In this document: positions 1-6,940 of the stretch, piece after piece
How positions within the stretch are numbered: position 1 is the stretch's first letter
How the letters are laid out: every line of letters begins with the position of its first letter
From: Desulfoprunum sp.
Lineage (GTDB): Bacteria > Desulfobacterota > Desulfobulbia > Desulfobulbales > Desulfocapsaceae
Reading direction: 5' to 3'
NCBI GenBank assembly: GCA_030696435.1
Contig: JAUYSF010000186.1
Location: forward strand, 1 to 10,991
Length of the DNA: 10,991 nucleotides
Translations under genes and position numbers: made by a program
Notes under the pieces: model-generated
What the model saw: only the letters and a program-made list of their open reading frames with translations
What the model was told of the DNA's origin: nothing
Database searches by the model: none

Positions 1-289
1 TGTCGAGTCGATGAGCCCGGAGAAGAGTCTGACAGCCTTGCTTGAAGGGGTCCAGTTAACCCTTAAGAGCCTCAAAACCACCTTGGACAAATTTGAGGTC
101 AAATCTGTCGACTGTGTCGGTCAGCCCTTTGATCCTAATAAGCAGGAAGCCCTGACGATGGAGGCCAGCGATACGGTGCCGGCCAGCCATGTTCTCTACG
201 AATTTGAGAAGGGGTATTACTACAAAGATCGCCTCCTGCGGCCGGCCAGGGTTGTCGTTTCTTCCGGCCAGGCGGAGTCACCGAAGTAG
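1..289 (+). CDS. grpE: GrpE nucleotide exchange factor, C-terminal part (5' end outside window)
   Basis: The reading frame is open from the first bases of the window (codons start at position 2) and stops with TAG at 287-289, leaving about 95 C-terminal residues. The sequence fits the beta-rich C-terminal domain of GrpE: a helix resembling GVQLTLKSLKTTLDKF, then the family hallmark VGQPFDPNKQEAL, and a closing beta segment with GYYYKDRLLRPARVVVS. GrpE is the cytoplasmic dimeric factor that releases ADP from DnaK; this C-terminal domain contacts the DnaK ATPase domain. The position directly upstream of dnaK on the same strand supports the call and suggests a heat-shock operon. A regulator such as HrcA may lie upstream, but that is outside the window. 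The N-terminal coiled coil is not visible. The ATG at position 11 is an internal methionine, not the start. Confidence 0.93.
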   Translation, partial: VESMSPEKSLTALLEGVQLTLKSLKTTLDKFEVKSVDCVGQPFDPNKQEALTMEASDTVPASHVLYEFEKGYYYKDRLLRPARVVVSSGQAESPK

Positions 290-312
290 GGCGGAAAAAG
301 CGCGACAGTCTC

Positions 313-352
313 TTGACAAATCAGTGAAGATGACAACCTTAGAAGAGGTTGT
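313..352 (+). promoter_or_regulatory. Possible internal promoter and small inverted repeat upstream of dnaK
   Basis: The 147-base gap between grpE and dnaK holds a perfect TTGACA at 313-318. At the expected distance the -10 region is poor (ACCTTA at 336-341). Overlapping it is a 7-bp inverted repeat, ACAACCT (333-339) and AGGTTGT (346-352), around a 6-base loop. Such a site could be a promoter with an operator or just a small RNA hairpin separating grpE from dnaK. It does not match the CIRCE element, and the sigma-32 -10 consensus is absent. A second short hairpin, GGATA/TATCC at 395-407, lies just before the dnaK ribosome binding site. Functional meaning is inferred only. Confidence 0.3.
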
Positions 353-436
353 GAAAAACAGTCGGGAAACTTTAAAAACAAAGGAATTCGGAAAGGATAA
401 GGTATCCGATCAGATTGATATAAGGAGAGGAGAATC

Positions 437-2350
437 ATGGGTAAGATTATCGGAATTGATTTGGGAACCACCAATTCATGTGTGGCAATTATGGAAGGCG
501 GTGAGCCGAAGGTTATCGCCAATATTGAGGGAAACAGAACAACTCCTTCTATCGTGGCGTTTACTGATAACAACGAACGTCTCGTGGGGCAGGTCGCAAA
601 ACGTCAGGCGGTGACCAATCCAGAGCGTACCCTGTATGCCATCAAACGTCTCATCGGTCGTAAATTCAGCGATAACGAGGTGAAACGTTCAGTCGGGATC
701 AGTCCTTTTAAGATCGTCGAGGGCACCCACGGCAGCGTCTCGGTAGCGGTTCTCGACAAGACCTACACGCCCGCTGAGATCTCCGCCATGATCCTGGTAA
801 AGATGAAACAGACCGCCGAAGAATATCTCGGTGAAGAGGTCACCGATGCGGTGGTCACGGTCCCGGCCTATTTCAATGATTCCCAGCGTCAGGCTACCAA
901 AGATGCCGGCAAGATTGCCGGCCTCAATGTTCAGAGGATCATCAACGAGCCGACAGCCGCTTCCCTGGCCTATGGTCTTGACAAAAAAGGCGAAGAGAAG
1001 ATTGCCGTCTTCGATCTCGGTGGCGGTACCTTCGATGTGTCGATCCTTGAGATCGGCGACGGTGTCTTTGAGGTCAAATCCACCAACGGTGACACCTTTC
1101 TCGGCGGTGAGGACTTTGACATGCGCATCGTCAACTGGCTGGCCGATGAGTTCAAACGGGATCAGGGGATTGATCTGCGCAGTGACAAGATGGCCTTGCA
1201 GCGTTTGAAGGAAGAAGCGGAAAAAGCCAAAATGGAGCTTTCCACCACCAAGGAAACCGACATCAACCTGCCGTTTATTACCGCCGACGCTTCCGGTCCT
1301 AAACACCTGAACATCAAGTTGAGCCGGGCCAAACTTGAGTCTCTGGTCGCTGACCTGATCGAGAGGACTGTCGGTCCTTGCCGGACAGCCTTGAAGGATT
1401 CCGGGTTTTCGGCCTCGGATATCGATGAGGTTATCCTGGTCGGTGGCATGACCCGGATGCCGAAAGTCCAGGAGAAGGTTAAGGAGATTTTCGGCAAGGA
1501 TCCCCACAAGGGTGTCAATCCCGATGAGGTGGTGGCCATCGGTGCAGCCATTCAGGGTGGCGTGCTTCAGGGCGACGTCAAGGATGTTCTGCTCCTCGAT
1601 GTGACCCCGCTGTCTCTTGGCATTGAGACCTTGGGCGGCGTGACCACTAAACTCATAGAAAAAAATACCACGGTGCCGACTAAGAAGAGCCAAATCTTCT
1701 CCACCGCCGCCGACAGCCAGCCGGCCGTCTCCATCCATGTCATCCAGGGCGAGCGCGAGATGGCTCAGGATAACAAGACCATCGGCCGTTTTGAGCTGAA
1801 CGATATTCCTATGGCCCCGCGCGGTGTGCCGCAGATTGAGGTGGCCTTTGATCTCGATGCCAACGGTATCCTCCATGTCTCTGCCAAGGATCTGGGCACC
1901 GGTAAGGAGCAGTCGATCAAGATCACCGCCTCCTCCGGCCTGACCAAGGACGAGATCGAGCGCATGACTCGTGACGCCGAATTGCACAAGGAAGAGGACA
2001 AGAAGCGCAAGGAGTTGGTCGAGACCCGCAATCAGGCCGATGGCATGGTTCATGCCAGTGAGAAGAGCCTGAAGGATCTCGGCGATAAGGTCGACGCGGA
2101 GACCAAGGGCAGCGTCGAAAAAGAGATCGAGAATGTGAAAAAGGTCATGACCGGCGACGATGCCGAGGCGATCAAGGCGGCCGTCGAGGCCCTCACCACG
2201 GCCTCGCATAAGTTGGCCGAGCTGATGTACGCCCAGACCGCCAAAGAGAATCCGGACACTGGCAGTGGAAGCGGTGGCGGAGCAGCCGGCGGTTCAACCA
2301 AAAAGAACGATGATGACGTGGTCGACGCCGACTTCGAAGAAGTAAAATAG
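437..2350 (+). CDS. dnaK: Molecular chaperone DnaK (Hsp70)
   Basis: This is a complete 637-residue Hsp70, the usual bacterial length. It is the cytoplasmic ATP-driven chaperone that binds exposed hydrophobic segments and works with GrpE and DnaJ. Visible signatures are the ATP-phosphate loop DLGTTNS (residues 8-14), NEPTAA (170-175), the second phosphate loop [10 protein letters not shown] (193-202), and the interdomain linker followed by [11 protein letters not shown] near residues 387-400. The substrate-binding domain and helical lid follow. A Gly/Ser-rich tail leads to the DnaK-typical end [13 protein letters not shown]. The ATG at 437 follows a strong purine-rich ribosome binding site (AAGGAGAGG, 422-430) at normal spacing. 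grpE lies upstream. Downstream comes a strong terminator and trpS rather than dnaJ, so the DnaJ partner must be encoded elsewhere. All Hsp70 motifs appear intact. Confidence 0.98.
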   Translation: MGKIIGIDLGTTNSCVAIMEGGEPKVIANIEGNRTTPSIVAFTDNNERLVGQVAKRQAVTNPERTLYAIKRLIGRKFSDNEVKRSVGISPFKIVEGTHGSVSVAVLDKTYTPAEISAMILVKMKQTAEEYLGEEVTDAVVTVPAYFNDSQRQATKDAGKIAGLNVQRIINEPTAASLAYGLDKKGEEKIAVFDLGGGTFDVSILEIGDGVFEVKSTNGDTFLGGEDFDMRIVNWLADEFKRDQGIDLRSDKMALQRLKEEAEKAKMELSTTKETDINLPFITADASGPKHLNIKLSRAKLESLVADLIERTVGPCRTALKDSGFSASDIDEVILVGGMTRMPKVQEKVKEIFGKDPHKGVNPDEVVAIGAAIQGGVLQGDVKDVLLLDVTPLSLGIETLGGVTTKLIEKNTTVPTKKSQIFSTAADSQPAVSIHVIQGEREMAQDNKTIGRFELNDIPMAPRGVPQIEVAFDLDANGILHVSAKDLGTGKEQSIKITASSGLTKDEIERMTRDAELHKEEDKKRKELVETRNQADGMVHASEKSLKDLGDKVDAETKGSVEKEIENVKKVMTGDDAEAIKAAVEALTTASHKLAELMYAQTAKENPDTGSGSGGGAAGGSTKKNDDDVVDADFEEVK

Positions 2351-2397
2351 GCCGCAAACGGTCGCTGTCTTCACACCGATATGTGGAGACGATACAC

Positions 2398-2435
2398 GGG
2401 AGTATGGAATGATGTTTTCCATACTCCCTTTTTTT
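2398..2435 (+). terminator. Rho-independent terminator after dnaK
   Basis: A perfect 12-bp stem, GGGAGTATGGAA (2398-2409) with TTCCATACTCCC (2417-2428), encloses a 7-base loop and is followed at once by seven T residues (2429-2435). It lies 48 bases after the dnaK stop and ends the grpE-dnaK transcript before trpS. This is a classical intrinsic terminator seen directly in the sequence. Confidence 0.93.
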
Positions 2436-2467
2436 GTGCTTTTACTGTAAGGTGTCGAGGAAATTTT

Positions 2468-2496
2468 TTGACAAACCTCCAGAACCTTTCAACCTC
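2468..2496 (+). promoter_or_regulatory. trpS: Weak candidate promoter for trpS
   Basis: A perfect TTGACA (2468-2473) lies just after the dnaK terminator and about 40 bases before the trpS start. The sequence 17 bases further on (AACCTC, 2491-2496) is a poor -10 box. Because the upstream terminator should isolate trpS, some promoter is expected here; the assignment rests mainly on the -35 match and position. No T-box or leader-peptide arrangement is visible in this short leader. Confidence 0.3.
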
Positions 2497-2512
2497 AACA
2501 AATAGCTCGGAC

Positions 2513-3478
2513 ATGAAAATTCTATCAGGTATCCAACCTTCGGGGCAGCTGCATATAGGCAATTATTTTGGCATGATGCAGACCATGATTGGCCATATGG
2601 AGCAATCTGAACTCTACGTCTTCATCGTTGATCTCCATGCCCTGACCTCGGTACGTCAGCGCGATAAACTGGCGGCCGGGACCTTGGAGGCGGCCGCGGA
2701 TTTTCTGGCCCTTGGTCTTGATCCGGATAAATGCCAGTTTTGGGTCCAGTCCGATGTCCCGGAGGTCTGCGAACTGACCTGGATTCTTTCGACCCTGGCG
2801 CCGATGGGCCTCATAGAACGTTGTCATGCCTTTAAAGATAAGGTCGCCAAGGGGCTTGAGGCGAGCCACGGTCTCTTTTCCTATCCGGTCCTGATGGCCG
2901 CAGATATCCTCCTCTACCAGGCGGACCGGGTGCCGGTCGGCAGGGACCAGAAGCAGCATCTGGAGGTGGCCCGCGATCTCGCCCAGAAATTTAACCATGA
3001 ATACGGTGAGACCTTTGTCGTGCCCGAGCCGGCAATCAGCGACAGCACCGCCGTCGTCCCTGGGCTCGATGGCCAGAAGATGTCCAAATCCTATGGCAAT
3101 ACCATCCCGATATTTGTCTCCGGCAAGGATCTGAAAAAGCGGGTTATGGCCATCGCGACGGATGCCACCCCGGTCGATGATCCGAAAAATCCCGATACCT
3201 GCACCCTCTATAATATTTTTAAGCTTTTTGCCTCCCCCGCCCGACTGCAGGAGGTGCGCGATCTGTATCTGCACGGCGGAGCGGCCTATGGCTATATAAA
3301 ACTGGAGCTGGTCGAGCTGATTGAAGACTATTTCGCCGAGGCCCGTCGGAAGAAGGCCCAGTTTCAGGCCGATCCGGGAATGCTCAGAGAGATCCTTCAC
3401 AAGGGCGCGCAAAAGGCCAGGGCCAAGGCGACAGTCACCCTTGATCTGGTCCGGGATCGGGTCGGTTTGAAATACTGA
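2513..3478 (+). CDS. trpS: Tryptophanyl-tRNA synthetase
   Basis: This 321-residue class I aminoacyl-tRNA synthetase joins tryptophan to tRNA-Trp using ATP in the cytoplasm. The N-terminus reads MKILSGIQPSGQLHIGNYFG, with the HIGH-type motif HIGN at residues 14-17. The KMSKS motif is intact at 189-193 in the context GQKMSKSYGN. The segment SYPVLMAADILLYQ (about 123-136) with D130, followed by VPVGRDQKQHLE, is typical of bacterial TrpRS tryptophan and ATP binding. Length is close to the usual 320-340 residues. The frame is open from 2381, but that extension would translate the dnaK terminator hairpin, and family members begin at MKI or an equivalent, so ATG 2513 is the start. Its ribosome binding site is weak. 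A strong terminator lies upstream and a palindromic repeat lies immediately downstream. Confidence 0.96.
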   Translation: MKILSGIQPSGQLHIGNYFGMMQTMIGHMEQSELYVFIVDLHALTSVRQRDKLAAGTLEAAADFLALGLDPDKCQFWVQSDVPEVCELTWILSTLAPMGLIERCHAFKDKVAKGLEASHGLFSYPVLMAADILLYQADRVPVGRDQKQHLEVARDLAQKFNHEYGETFVVPEPAISDSTAVVPGLDGQKMSKSYGNTIPIFVSGKDLKKRVMAIATDATPVDDPKNPDTCTLYNIFKLFASPARLQEVRDLYLHGGAAYGYIKLELVELIEDYFAEARRKKAQFQADPGMLREILHKGAQKARAKATVTLDLVRDRVGLKY

Positions 3479-3481
3479 TGG

Positions 3482-3632
3482 CGTCATAAAAAGCCCGATC
3501 TCCTTCGTTGTAGGTTTTTGCCAGGCCCTCGACATACTCTATGTATTGTCGAAGACCAGCCAAAAACACTACGCCTCGGATATCGAACTTTTTATCTAGC
3601 AATCTGTGATCGAAGTAGCGACTTTTTACGTG
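3482..3632. repeat. Palindromic intergenic element between trpS and the HD-domain gene
   Basis: Almost the whole gap between trpS and the next gene is a long imperfect inverted repeat. ATAAAAAG (3486-3493) pairs perfectly with CTTTTTAT (3588-3595). GTAGGTTTTTG (3510-3520) pairs largely with the CAAAAACACTAC block ending at 3572. The centre, CGACATAC (3530-3537) and GTATTGTCG (3543-3551), closes a hairpin with one bulge. A second right end, GAAGTAGCGACTTTTTACG (3612-3630), resembles the first and could also pair with the left end, so the element appears to carry two alternative right arms. It begins three bases after the trpS stop. Codon-like content is absent and frames through it look like chance. 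I infer a dispersed, non-autonomous palindromic repeat of REP or MITE type. It may also act as a transcription terminator for trpS. No other copy is in this window. Confidence 0.7.
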
Positions 3633-3635
3633 TAT

Positions 3636-3652
3636 TATCAATACTGTTGATA
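3636..3652 (+). promoter_or_regulatory. Inverted repeat just upstream of the HD-domain gene
   Basis: TATCAA (3636-3641) and TTGATA (3647-3652) form a perfect 6-bp inverted repeat around five bases, directly before the ribosome binding site (AGGAGC near 3661). It sits in an AT-rich stretch where a promoter -10 region would be expected (TTTACG at 3625-3630 could be a weak -35). It may be an operator, a promoter part, or chance in AT-rich DNA. Confidence 0.25.
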
Positions 3653-3670
3653 TATCTCTCAGGAGCGAAT

Positions 3671-4237
3671 ATGAACTTCGGAATAACACGAGCGGCAGCC
3701 CTCGATCTGCTCAGAAAACATCTCAGTAATCAGAACCTGATCAATCATTCACTGGCCTCTGAGGCGGTATTGCGGGCTGTGGCCGAGCGTCTGGGCGAGG
3801 ATTCTGAAAAATGGGGATTGGCCGGACTGCTACACGATCTGGATTCGGAAAGCCAGCCCGATCTCGCCACCCATACCACGGAGACCGTTCAGATTCTCTC
3901 GGCGTTGGGGGTCGATAGCGAGATTGTCGAGGCCATCCGTCTGCACAATCCGACCGCCCACCCCGGCAGTATAAGGACGACTGTATTCCAGCATGCCCTG
4001 GCGGCCGGAGAGACCGTGACCGGCCTCATTGCCGCCACGGCCCTGGTCTATCCGGATAAAAAGCTTGCCTCGGTCAAGACCAAGTCGGTGACCAAGCGCT
4101 TTAAGGAAAAGGCCTTTGCCCGAGGGGCCGACCGGGAGGTTATCGCCGAATGCGAGCTGATCGGTCTGCCGCTCGCCGATTTCTGCGCCCTCAGTCTGAC
4201 CGCCATGCAGGCGATAGCCGGGGAGATTGGTCTGTAG
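3671..4237 (+). CDS. HD-domain (HDIG-like) protein, putative metal-dependent phosphohydrolase
   Basis: This is a 188-residue soluble protein with a single HD domain. The likely metal ligands visible are H26 (in LINHSLA) and the paired H55-D56 (in GLLHDLDSE); H68 and H92 are further conserved-looking histidines. The remainder (RPDKKLA-like YPDKKLASVKTKSV, then KRFKEKAFARG and LPLADFCALSLTAMQAIA) matches a compact family of stand-alone HD proteins of about 185 residues common in anaerobes, whose substrate is unknown. From memory that family usually has an Asp in an AAD segment where this protein has AAGE (E114), so the last metal ligand may be replaced by Glu. ATG 3671 has a good ribosome binding site (AGGAGC, 7 bases upstream); the open frame extends back to 3518, but only through the palindromic repeat. 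It is monocistronic, with a hairpin terminator after it. HD proteins act on nucleotides or other phosphoesters; I do not assign a substrate. Confidence 0.85.
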   Translation: MNFGITRAAALDLLRKHLSNQNLINHSLASEAVLRAVAERLGEDSEKWGLAGLLHDLDSESQPDLATHTTETVQILSALGVDSEIVEAIRLHNPTAHPGSIRTTVFQHALAAGETVTGLIAATALVYPDKKLASVKTKSVTKRFKEKAFARGADREVIAECELIGLPLADFCALSLTAMQAIAGEIGL

Positions 4238-4260
4238 AAGCGCGAGATTGAGGTAGAATA

Positions 4261-4305
4261 AAAACAACAAGGGCCGGAGAGTTCATCTCCGGCCCTTGTT
4301 GTTTT
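4261..4305. terminator. Bidirectional hairpin terminator between convergent genes
   Basis: A perfect 20-bp stem (4261-4280 with 4286-4305) encloses the 5-base loop GTTCA. The GC-rich core GGGCCGGAGA is flanked by A-rich DNA on the left and T-rich DNA on the right, so on either strand the transcript ends in a GC hairpin followed by a U-containing run (TTGTTGTTTT). It lies 23 bases after the HD-domain gene and 57 bases beyond the end of the minus-strand isomerase gene. It therefore probably stops transcription from both sides. Confidence 0.9.
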
Positions 4306-4362
4306 CAGGTGGTCTGCTATTTTTTCCGGGCTGGCGAGGTGTCGACAGGTCGGGTATTGCTA

Positions 4363-5394
4363 TTAGAAATCGACGAGTTCCACATCAAAGACCATGGTGG
4401 CATTGGGTGGGATTGGACCGCGTCCGTGCACCCCATAACCAAGATCTGAAGGAATGATGAGGGTCCGTTTCTCGCCTTTTTTCATACCCAGGAAGGCCTC
4501 GTCCCAACCCTTGATAACCCGCCCCTGGCCAACCGGGAAGCTGATCGGTTCGCCACGGTCGTAGGAGCTGTCGAACTTCTTGCCGTCGAGCAATTTACCG
4601 GTGTAGTGGGCCTTGACCATGGTGCCGGAGGCCGGGGTATCGGTACCGCTCCCCTCCTGGACTACCACGTATTTCAGACCTGACGGGGTGGTGATGGCAG
4701 TCGGCCACTTTTCTTTGATCATCTTGGCATTGTCTTCAATTCCGGCATTTTCCTTGTCTTTCTGGCGTTGTTCCATGCCGGCCAGCAGGGTATCGAAGGC
4801 CTGCTGGTCGCTCTTGAAGGCCTCGGCCTTGGCGCCAACCCGGATGATTTCCACCGAATTGAGGATATCACCACCGGCAATCTTGTTCACTACATCCTGG
4901 CCGGAGACGACATGACCGAAGACCGTGTGTTTGCCGTCAAGCCATGGGGTAGCGACATGGGTGATGAAAAACTGACTGCCGTTGGTGCTTGGTCCGGAGT
5001 TGGCCATTGAGAGGACACCGGGGCCCGTATGCTTGAGGCTCGGGTCGATCTCATCGGGAAAGGTATAGCCGGGGCCACCCGTACCAGTACCAAGAGGGCA
5101 ACCACCCTGGATCATGAAATCGGCAATAACCCGGTGAAATTTCAGACCGTCATAAAACCTATCACCTTTGGCCTTGGCCCCGCCGCCCAGGTCTTTGGTG
5201 CCTTCGGCGAGTCCGACGAAGTTGGCGACCGTCAAGGGTGTTTTTTCGAATTCGAGACGGCAGAGGATCTCGCCTTTTGCAGTTTTGAAGTTGGCATACA
5301 AGCCATCTTTAAGTTGTGAATTTGCCATTGCTGTTTCTCCGGCTAAGATTGAAAAAAAGAGTAAAAGGACACATAAGGCTGACATTTTATGCAT
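4363..5394 (-). CDS. Exported dual-domain peptidyl-prolyl isomerase (cyclophilin + FKBP)
   Basis: This 343-residue protein carries two unrelated prolyl isomerase domains. Residues 1-24 form a signal peptide with a hydrophobic core ([13 protein letters not shown]) and a plausible signal peptidase I site after AMA, so it probably works in the periplasm. Residues about 32-188 are a cyclophilin: FHRVI...FMIQGG (86-98) with R88, F93 and Q96, then NGSQFFIT (138-145) and [10 protein letters not shown] (151-160). A charged, probably helical linker spans about 190-235. Residues about 238-343 are an FKBP domain: [18 protein letters not shown] (260-277) with Y264, F274 and D275, VIKGWDEAF (293-301), and the end [20 protein letters not shown]. 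Both active sites look intact. ATG 5394 is preceded by GGAG at good spacing. Cyclophilin-then-FKBP fusions are known in a limited set of bacteria as dual-family immunophilins. Role: folding of exported proteins, inferred. Confidence 0.93.
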   Translation of the reverse strand: MHKMSALCVLLLFFSILAGETAMANSQLKDGLYANFKTAKGEILCRLEFEKTPLTVANFVGLAEGTKDLGGGAKAKGDRFYDGLKFHRVIADFMIQGGCPLGTGTGGPGYTFPDEIDPSLKHTGPGVLSMANSGPSTNGSQFFITHVATPWLDGKHTVFGHVVSGQDVVNKIAGGDILNSVEIIRVGAKAEAFKSDQQAFDTLLAGMEQRQKDKENAGIEDNAKMIKEKWPTAITTPSGLKYVVVQEGSGTDTPASGTMVKAHYTGKLLDGKKFDSSYDRGEPISFPVGQGRVIKGWDEAFLGMKKGEKRTLIIPSDLGYGVHGRGPIPPNATMVFDVELVDF

Positions 5395-5643
5395 GGTTTC
5401 TCCGTTTGCAAAGGGGAAAAAGACGAAAATCCGATTTGTGGTTGTCGGCAGGCGGTCTGGAATTTCCGGTCCGTCCTGCAGTACAGGGACGATTCGTCCG
5501 TTGTATCGTGTCGATTCTTCTGTGTTGACGGCATTCCTGTTTCTGGGTCTATTGGCATTCTATGTCCAGCTGGGCTGGGACCGACGACGTTCGCCATCGA
5601 TTCAGCGGGCCTATAATACCACAAGATTTCCGGAGAGGAAGCT
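5395..5643. other. Divergent intergenic region between the isomerase gene and waaA
   Basis: This 249-base gap separates two genes transcribed away from each other, so it must hold promoters in both directions. Visible elements are a short palindrome GGACGA-T-TCGTCC (5487-5499), a TTGACG (5525-5530) spaced 17 bases from TCTATT (5548-5553) on the plus strand, and the perfect TATAAT at 5612. I see no convincing promoter for the minus-strand gene. Short open frames here have no ribosome binding site or recognisable product. Confidence 0.4.
5590..5617 (+). promoter_or_regulatory. waaA: Candidate sigma-70 promoter for waaA
   Basis: A perfect TATAAT lies at 5612-5617, with a weak -35 (TTCGCC, 5590-5595) 16 bases upstream. 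Transcription would begin near 5624, only about 20 bases before the TTG start and just ahead of the ribosome binding site at 5632-5638. The very short leader is consistent with a TTG rather than a later start. Confidence 0.45.
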
Positions 5644-6924
5644 TTGTATACGTTGTATAGCATGATTATCGGGCTGGCATTCTACACTGTCCTGCCTTTT
5701 GCCCTGCTGCTTGTCGGGATTACCGGCAAACACCGTGAGGGGTTGGGCCAGCGCCTCGGTCTGTACCGGGCAATACCCCGCTGTCCGGGGCGGCCGAGGA
5801 TCTGGCTGCACGCCGCCTCGGTGGGCGAGGTCCAGGCCGCTCGGGCCATTATTATGGAGCTGCATCGCCTTCTGCCGCAGGCTGAGTTTATCCTGACCAC
5901 CATGACCCTGCACGGCAGAAAGGTGGCGCAACTCCAGCTTCCACCGGACACCACCTGCCTGTTGGCCCCCCTTGATGTGCCCGGCGTGGTAGGGCGGGTT
6001 CTGACTCAACTGAGCCCTGATGTCTATGTTTGTATCGAGACCGAACTCTGGCCTCTGCTCCTGCACAAGGCCTCAAACCGGGGTGTCAAGGTCGTGCAGG
6101 TTAACGGTCGCCTGTCGGCGAACTCGGTTGCCGGATACAAAAGGACCGGCTTTTTCTTCAGACGGGTCCTGGCCAATTTTACAAGGATGGCCGTGATCTC
6201 GGAGGCGGATCGTCAGAGGTATCTCGAACTGGGGGCGGTGGCGGAACGATTGCAGGTGGCCGGCAATGTCAAATATGATCTGCAGCTTCCCCCCGAGCCC
6301 GAAAAGGTACGGTACAGGCTGCGGCAGCTCCTGGGAATCGATGGGGATACCGAAGTCCTGGTGGCCGGCTCGACCCATACGGGAGAAGAGGAGATGCTTC
6401 TCCCCCTCCTGCCTCGCCTTGCCGTTGACCGACCGATCCTCTTTCTTATTGCCCCCCGGCATTTGCAGAGGCTTGGCGAATTGCAGGAGATGCTGCGCGG
6501 CAAAGAAATCGGCTTTCATCTCTTCAGCGAGCTGCGGGCGGGCGGACAGCGCCGACATCCCCTGGTGATCATCGATTCCCTCGGCGAATTGGCCGAGATC
6601 TACTCGGTGGCCACTTATGTCTTCTGCGGCGGCAGTCTGGTGGGGCGCAACGGCCATAATATCATGGAGGCGGCGATCTGGGACAAGGCAGTCTTCTATG
6701 GTCCCAGTATGGATGATTTTCGGGATGCGGTTGTCCTGCTGGAAGCGGCCCGGGCCGGAACTATGGTCAACGATGCGGTGGATCTGGCCGAGCAGATCCA
6801 GAACTGTCGCGAATATCCTGAGGCCCACCGGCAGGCCTGTCTGCGGGCGGGCCAGGTTGCCAGGGCCCAGCAGGGAGCGGCCGCACAACAGGCCACGATG
6901 ATTGTCGACTGCCTGAGCCGCTAA
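5644..6924 (+). CDS. waaA: 3-deoxy-D-manno-octulosonic acid (Kdo) transferase
   Basis: This 426-residue GT30-family enzyme transfers Kdo from CMP-Kdo to the lipid A precursor, the first step of lipopolysaccharide core synthesis, on the cytoplasmic face of the inner membrane. Residues about 5-26 form the N-terminal membrane anchor. Family motifs follow: WLHAASVGEVQAA (54-66) with the probable catalytic Glu62, IETELWP (131-137), VNGRLS (153-158), GNVKYD (207-212), AGSTHTGEE (241-249), APRH (270-273), DSLGEL (311-316), CGGSLVGRNGHNIMEAA (328-344) and GPSMDDF (353-359). Length is normal. I choose the TTG start at 5644 because GGAGAGG (5632-5638) lies five bases before it; the in-frame ATG at 5662 is too far from that site. 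The first TTG gives a slightly longer anchor and the protein works either way. Whether it adds one or several Kdo residues cannot be told from sequence. Also known as kdtA. Confidence 0.95.
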   Translation: MYTLYSMIIGLAFYTVLPFALLLVGITGKHREGLGQRLGLYRAIPRCPGRPRIWLHAASVGEVQAARAIIMELHRLLPQAEFILTTMTLHGRKVAQLQLPPDTTCLLAPLDVPGVVGRVLTQLSPDVYVCIETELWPLLLHKASNRGVKVVQVNGRLSANSVAGYKRTGFFFRRVLANFTRMAVISEADRQRYLELGAVAERLQVAGNVKYDLQLPPEPEKVRYRLRQLLGIDGDTEVLVAGSTHTGEEEMLLPLLPRLAVDRPILFLIAPRHLQRLGELQEMLRGKEIGFHLFSELRAGGQRRHPLVIIDSLGELAEIYSVATYVFCGGSLVGRNGHNIMEAAIWDKAVFYGPSMDDFRDAVVLLEAARAGTMVNDAVDLAEQIQNCREYPEAHRQACLRAGQVARAQQGAAAQQATMIVDCLSR

Positions 6925-6927
6925 AGC

Positions 6928-6940
6928 ATCCCATCGGGAT
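6928..6940. other. Minimal gap with a small hairpin between convergent waaA and the fusion gene
   Basis: Only 16 bases separate the two stop codons. They contain ATCCC-ATC-GGGAT, a 5-bp hairpin without a T run on either side. It is too weak to call an intrinsic terminator, so read-through and overlapping 3' ends are likely. Confidence 0.3.

Noticed and set aside
290..436. CIRCE operator or sigma-32 promoter before dnaK
   Set aside because: The CIRCE inverted repeat (TTAGCACTC and its complement) and the sigma-32 -10 consensus are absent; if present they would lie upstream of the window.
689..2209. A 506-residue open frame antisense to dnaK
   Set aside because: Long antisense frames are common opposite highly codon-biased dnaK genes. 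The translation resembles no domain and has no ribosome binding site; it is a shadow of dnaK codon use.
2381..2512. N-terminal extension of TrpS by 44 residues
   Set aside because: It would translate the dnaK terminator hairpin, and TrpRS proteins start at the MKILSGIQPSG position.
3518..3670. N-terminal extension of the HD-domain protein
   Set aside because: It runs through the palindromic repeat; the ATG at 3671 has its own ribosome binding site and gives the normal family length.
2525..3689. Minus-strand frames across trpS and the palindromic element
   Set aside because: They are shadows of trpS and of the repeat's symmetry, with no recognisable domain.
5389..5665. Small coding genes in the isomerase-waaA intergenic region
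   Set aside because: Several overlapping frames exist on both strands, but none has a ribosome binding site or recognisable product.
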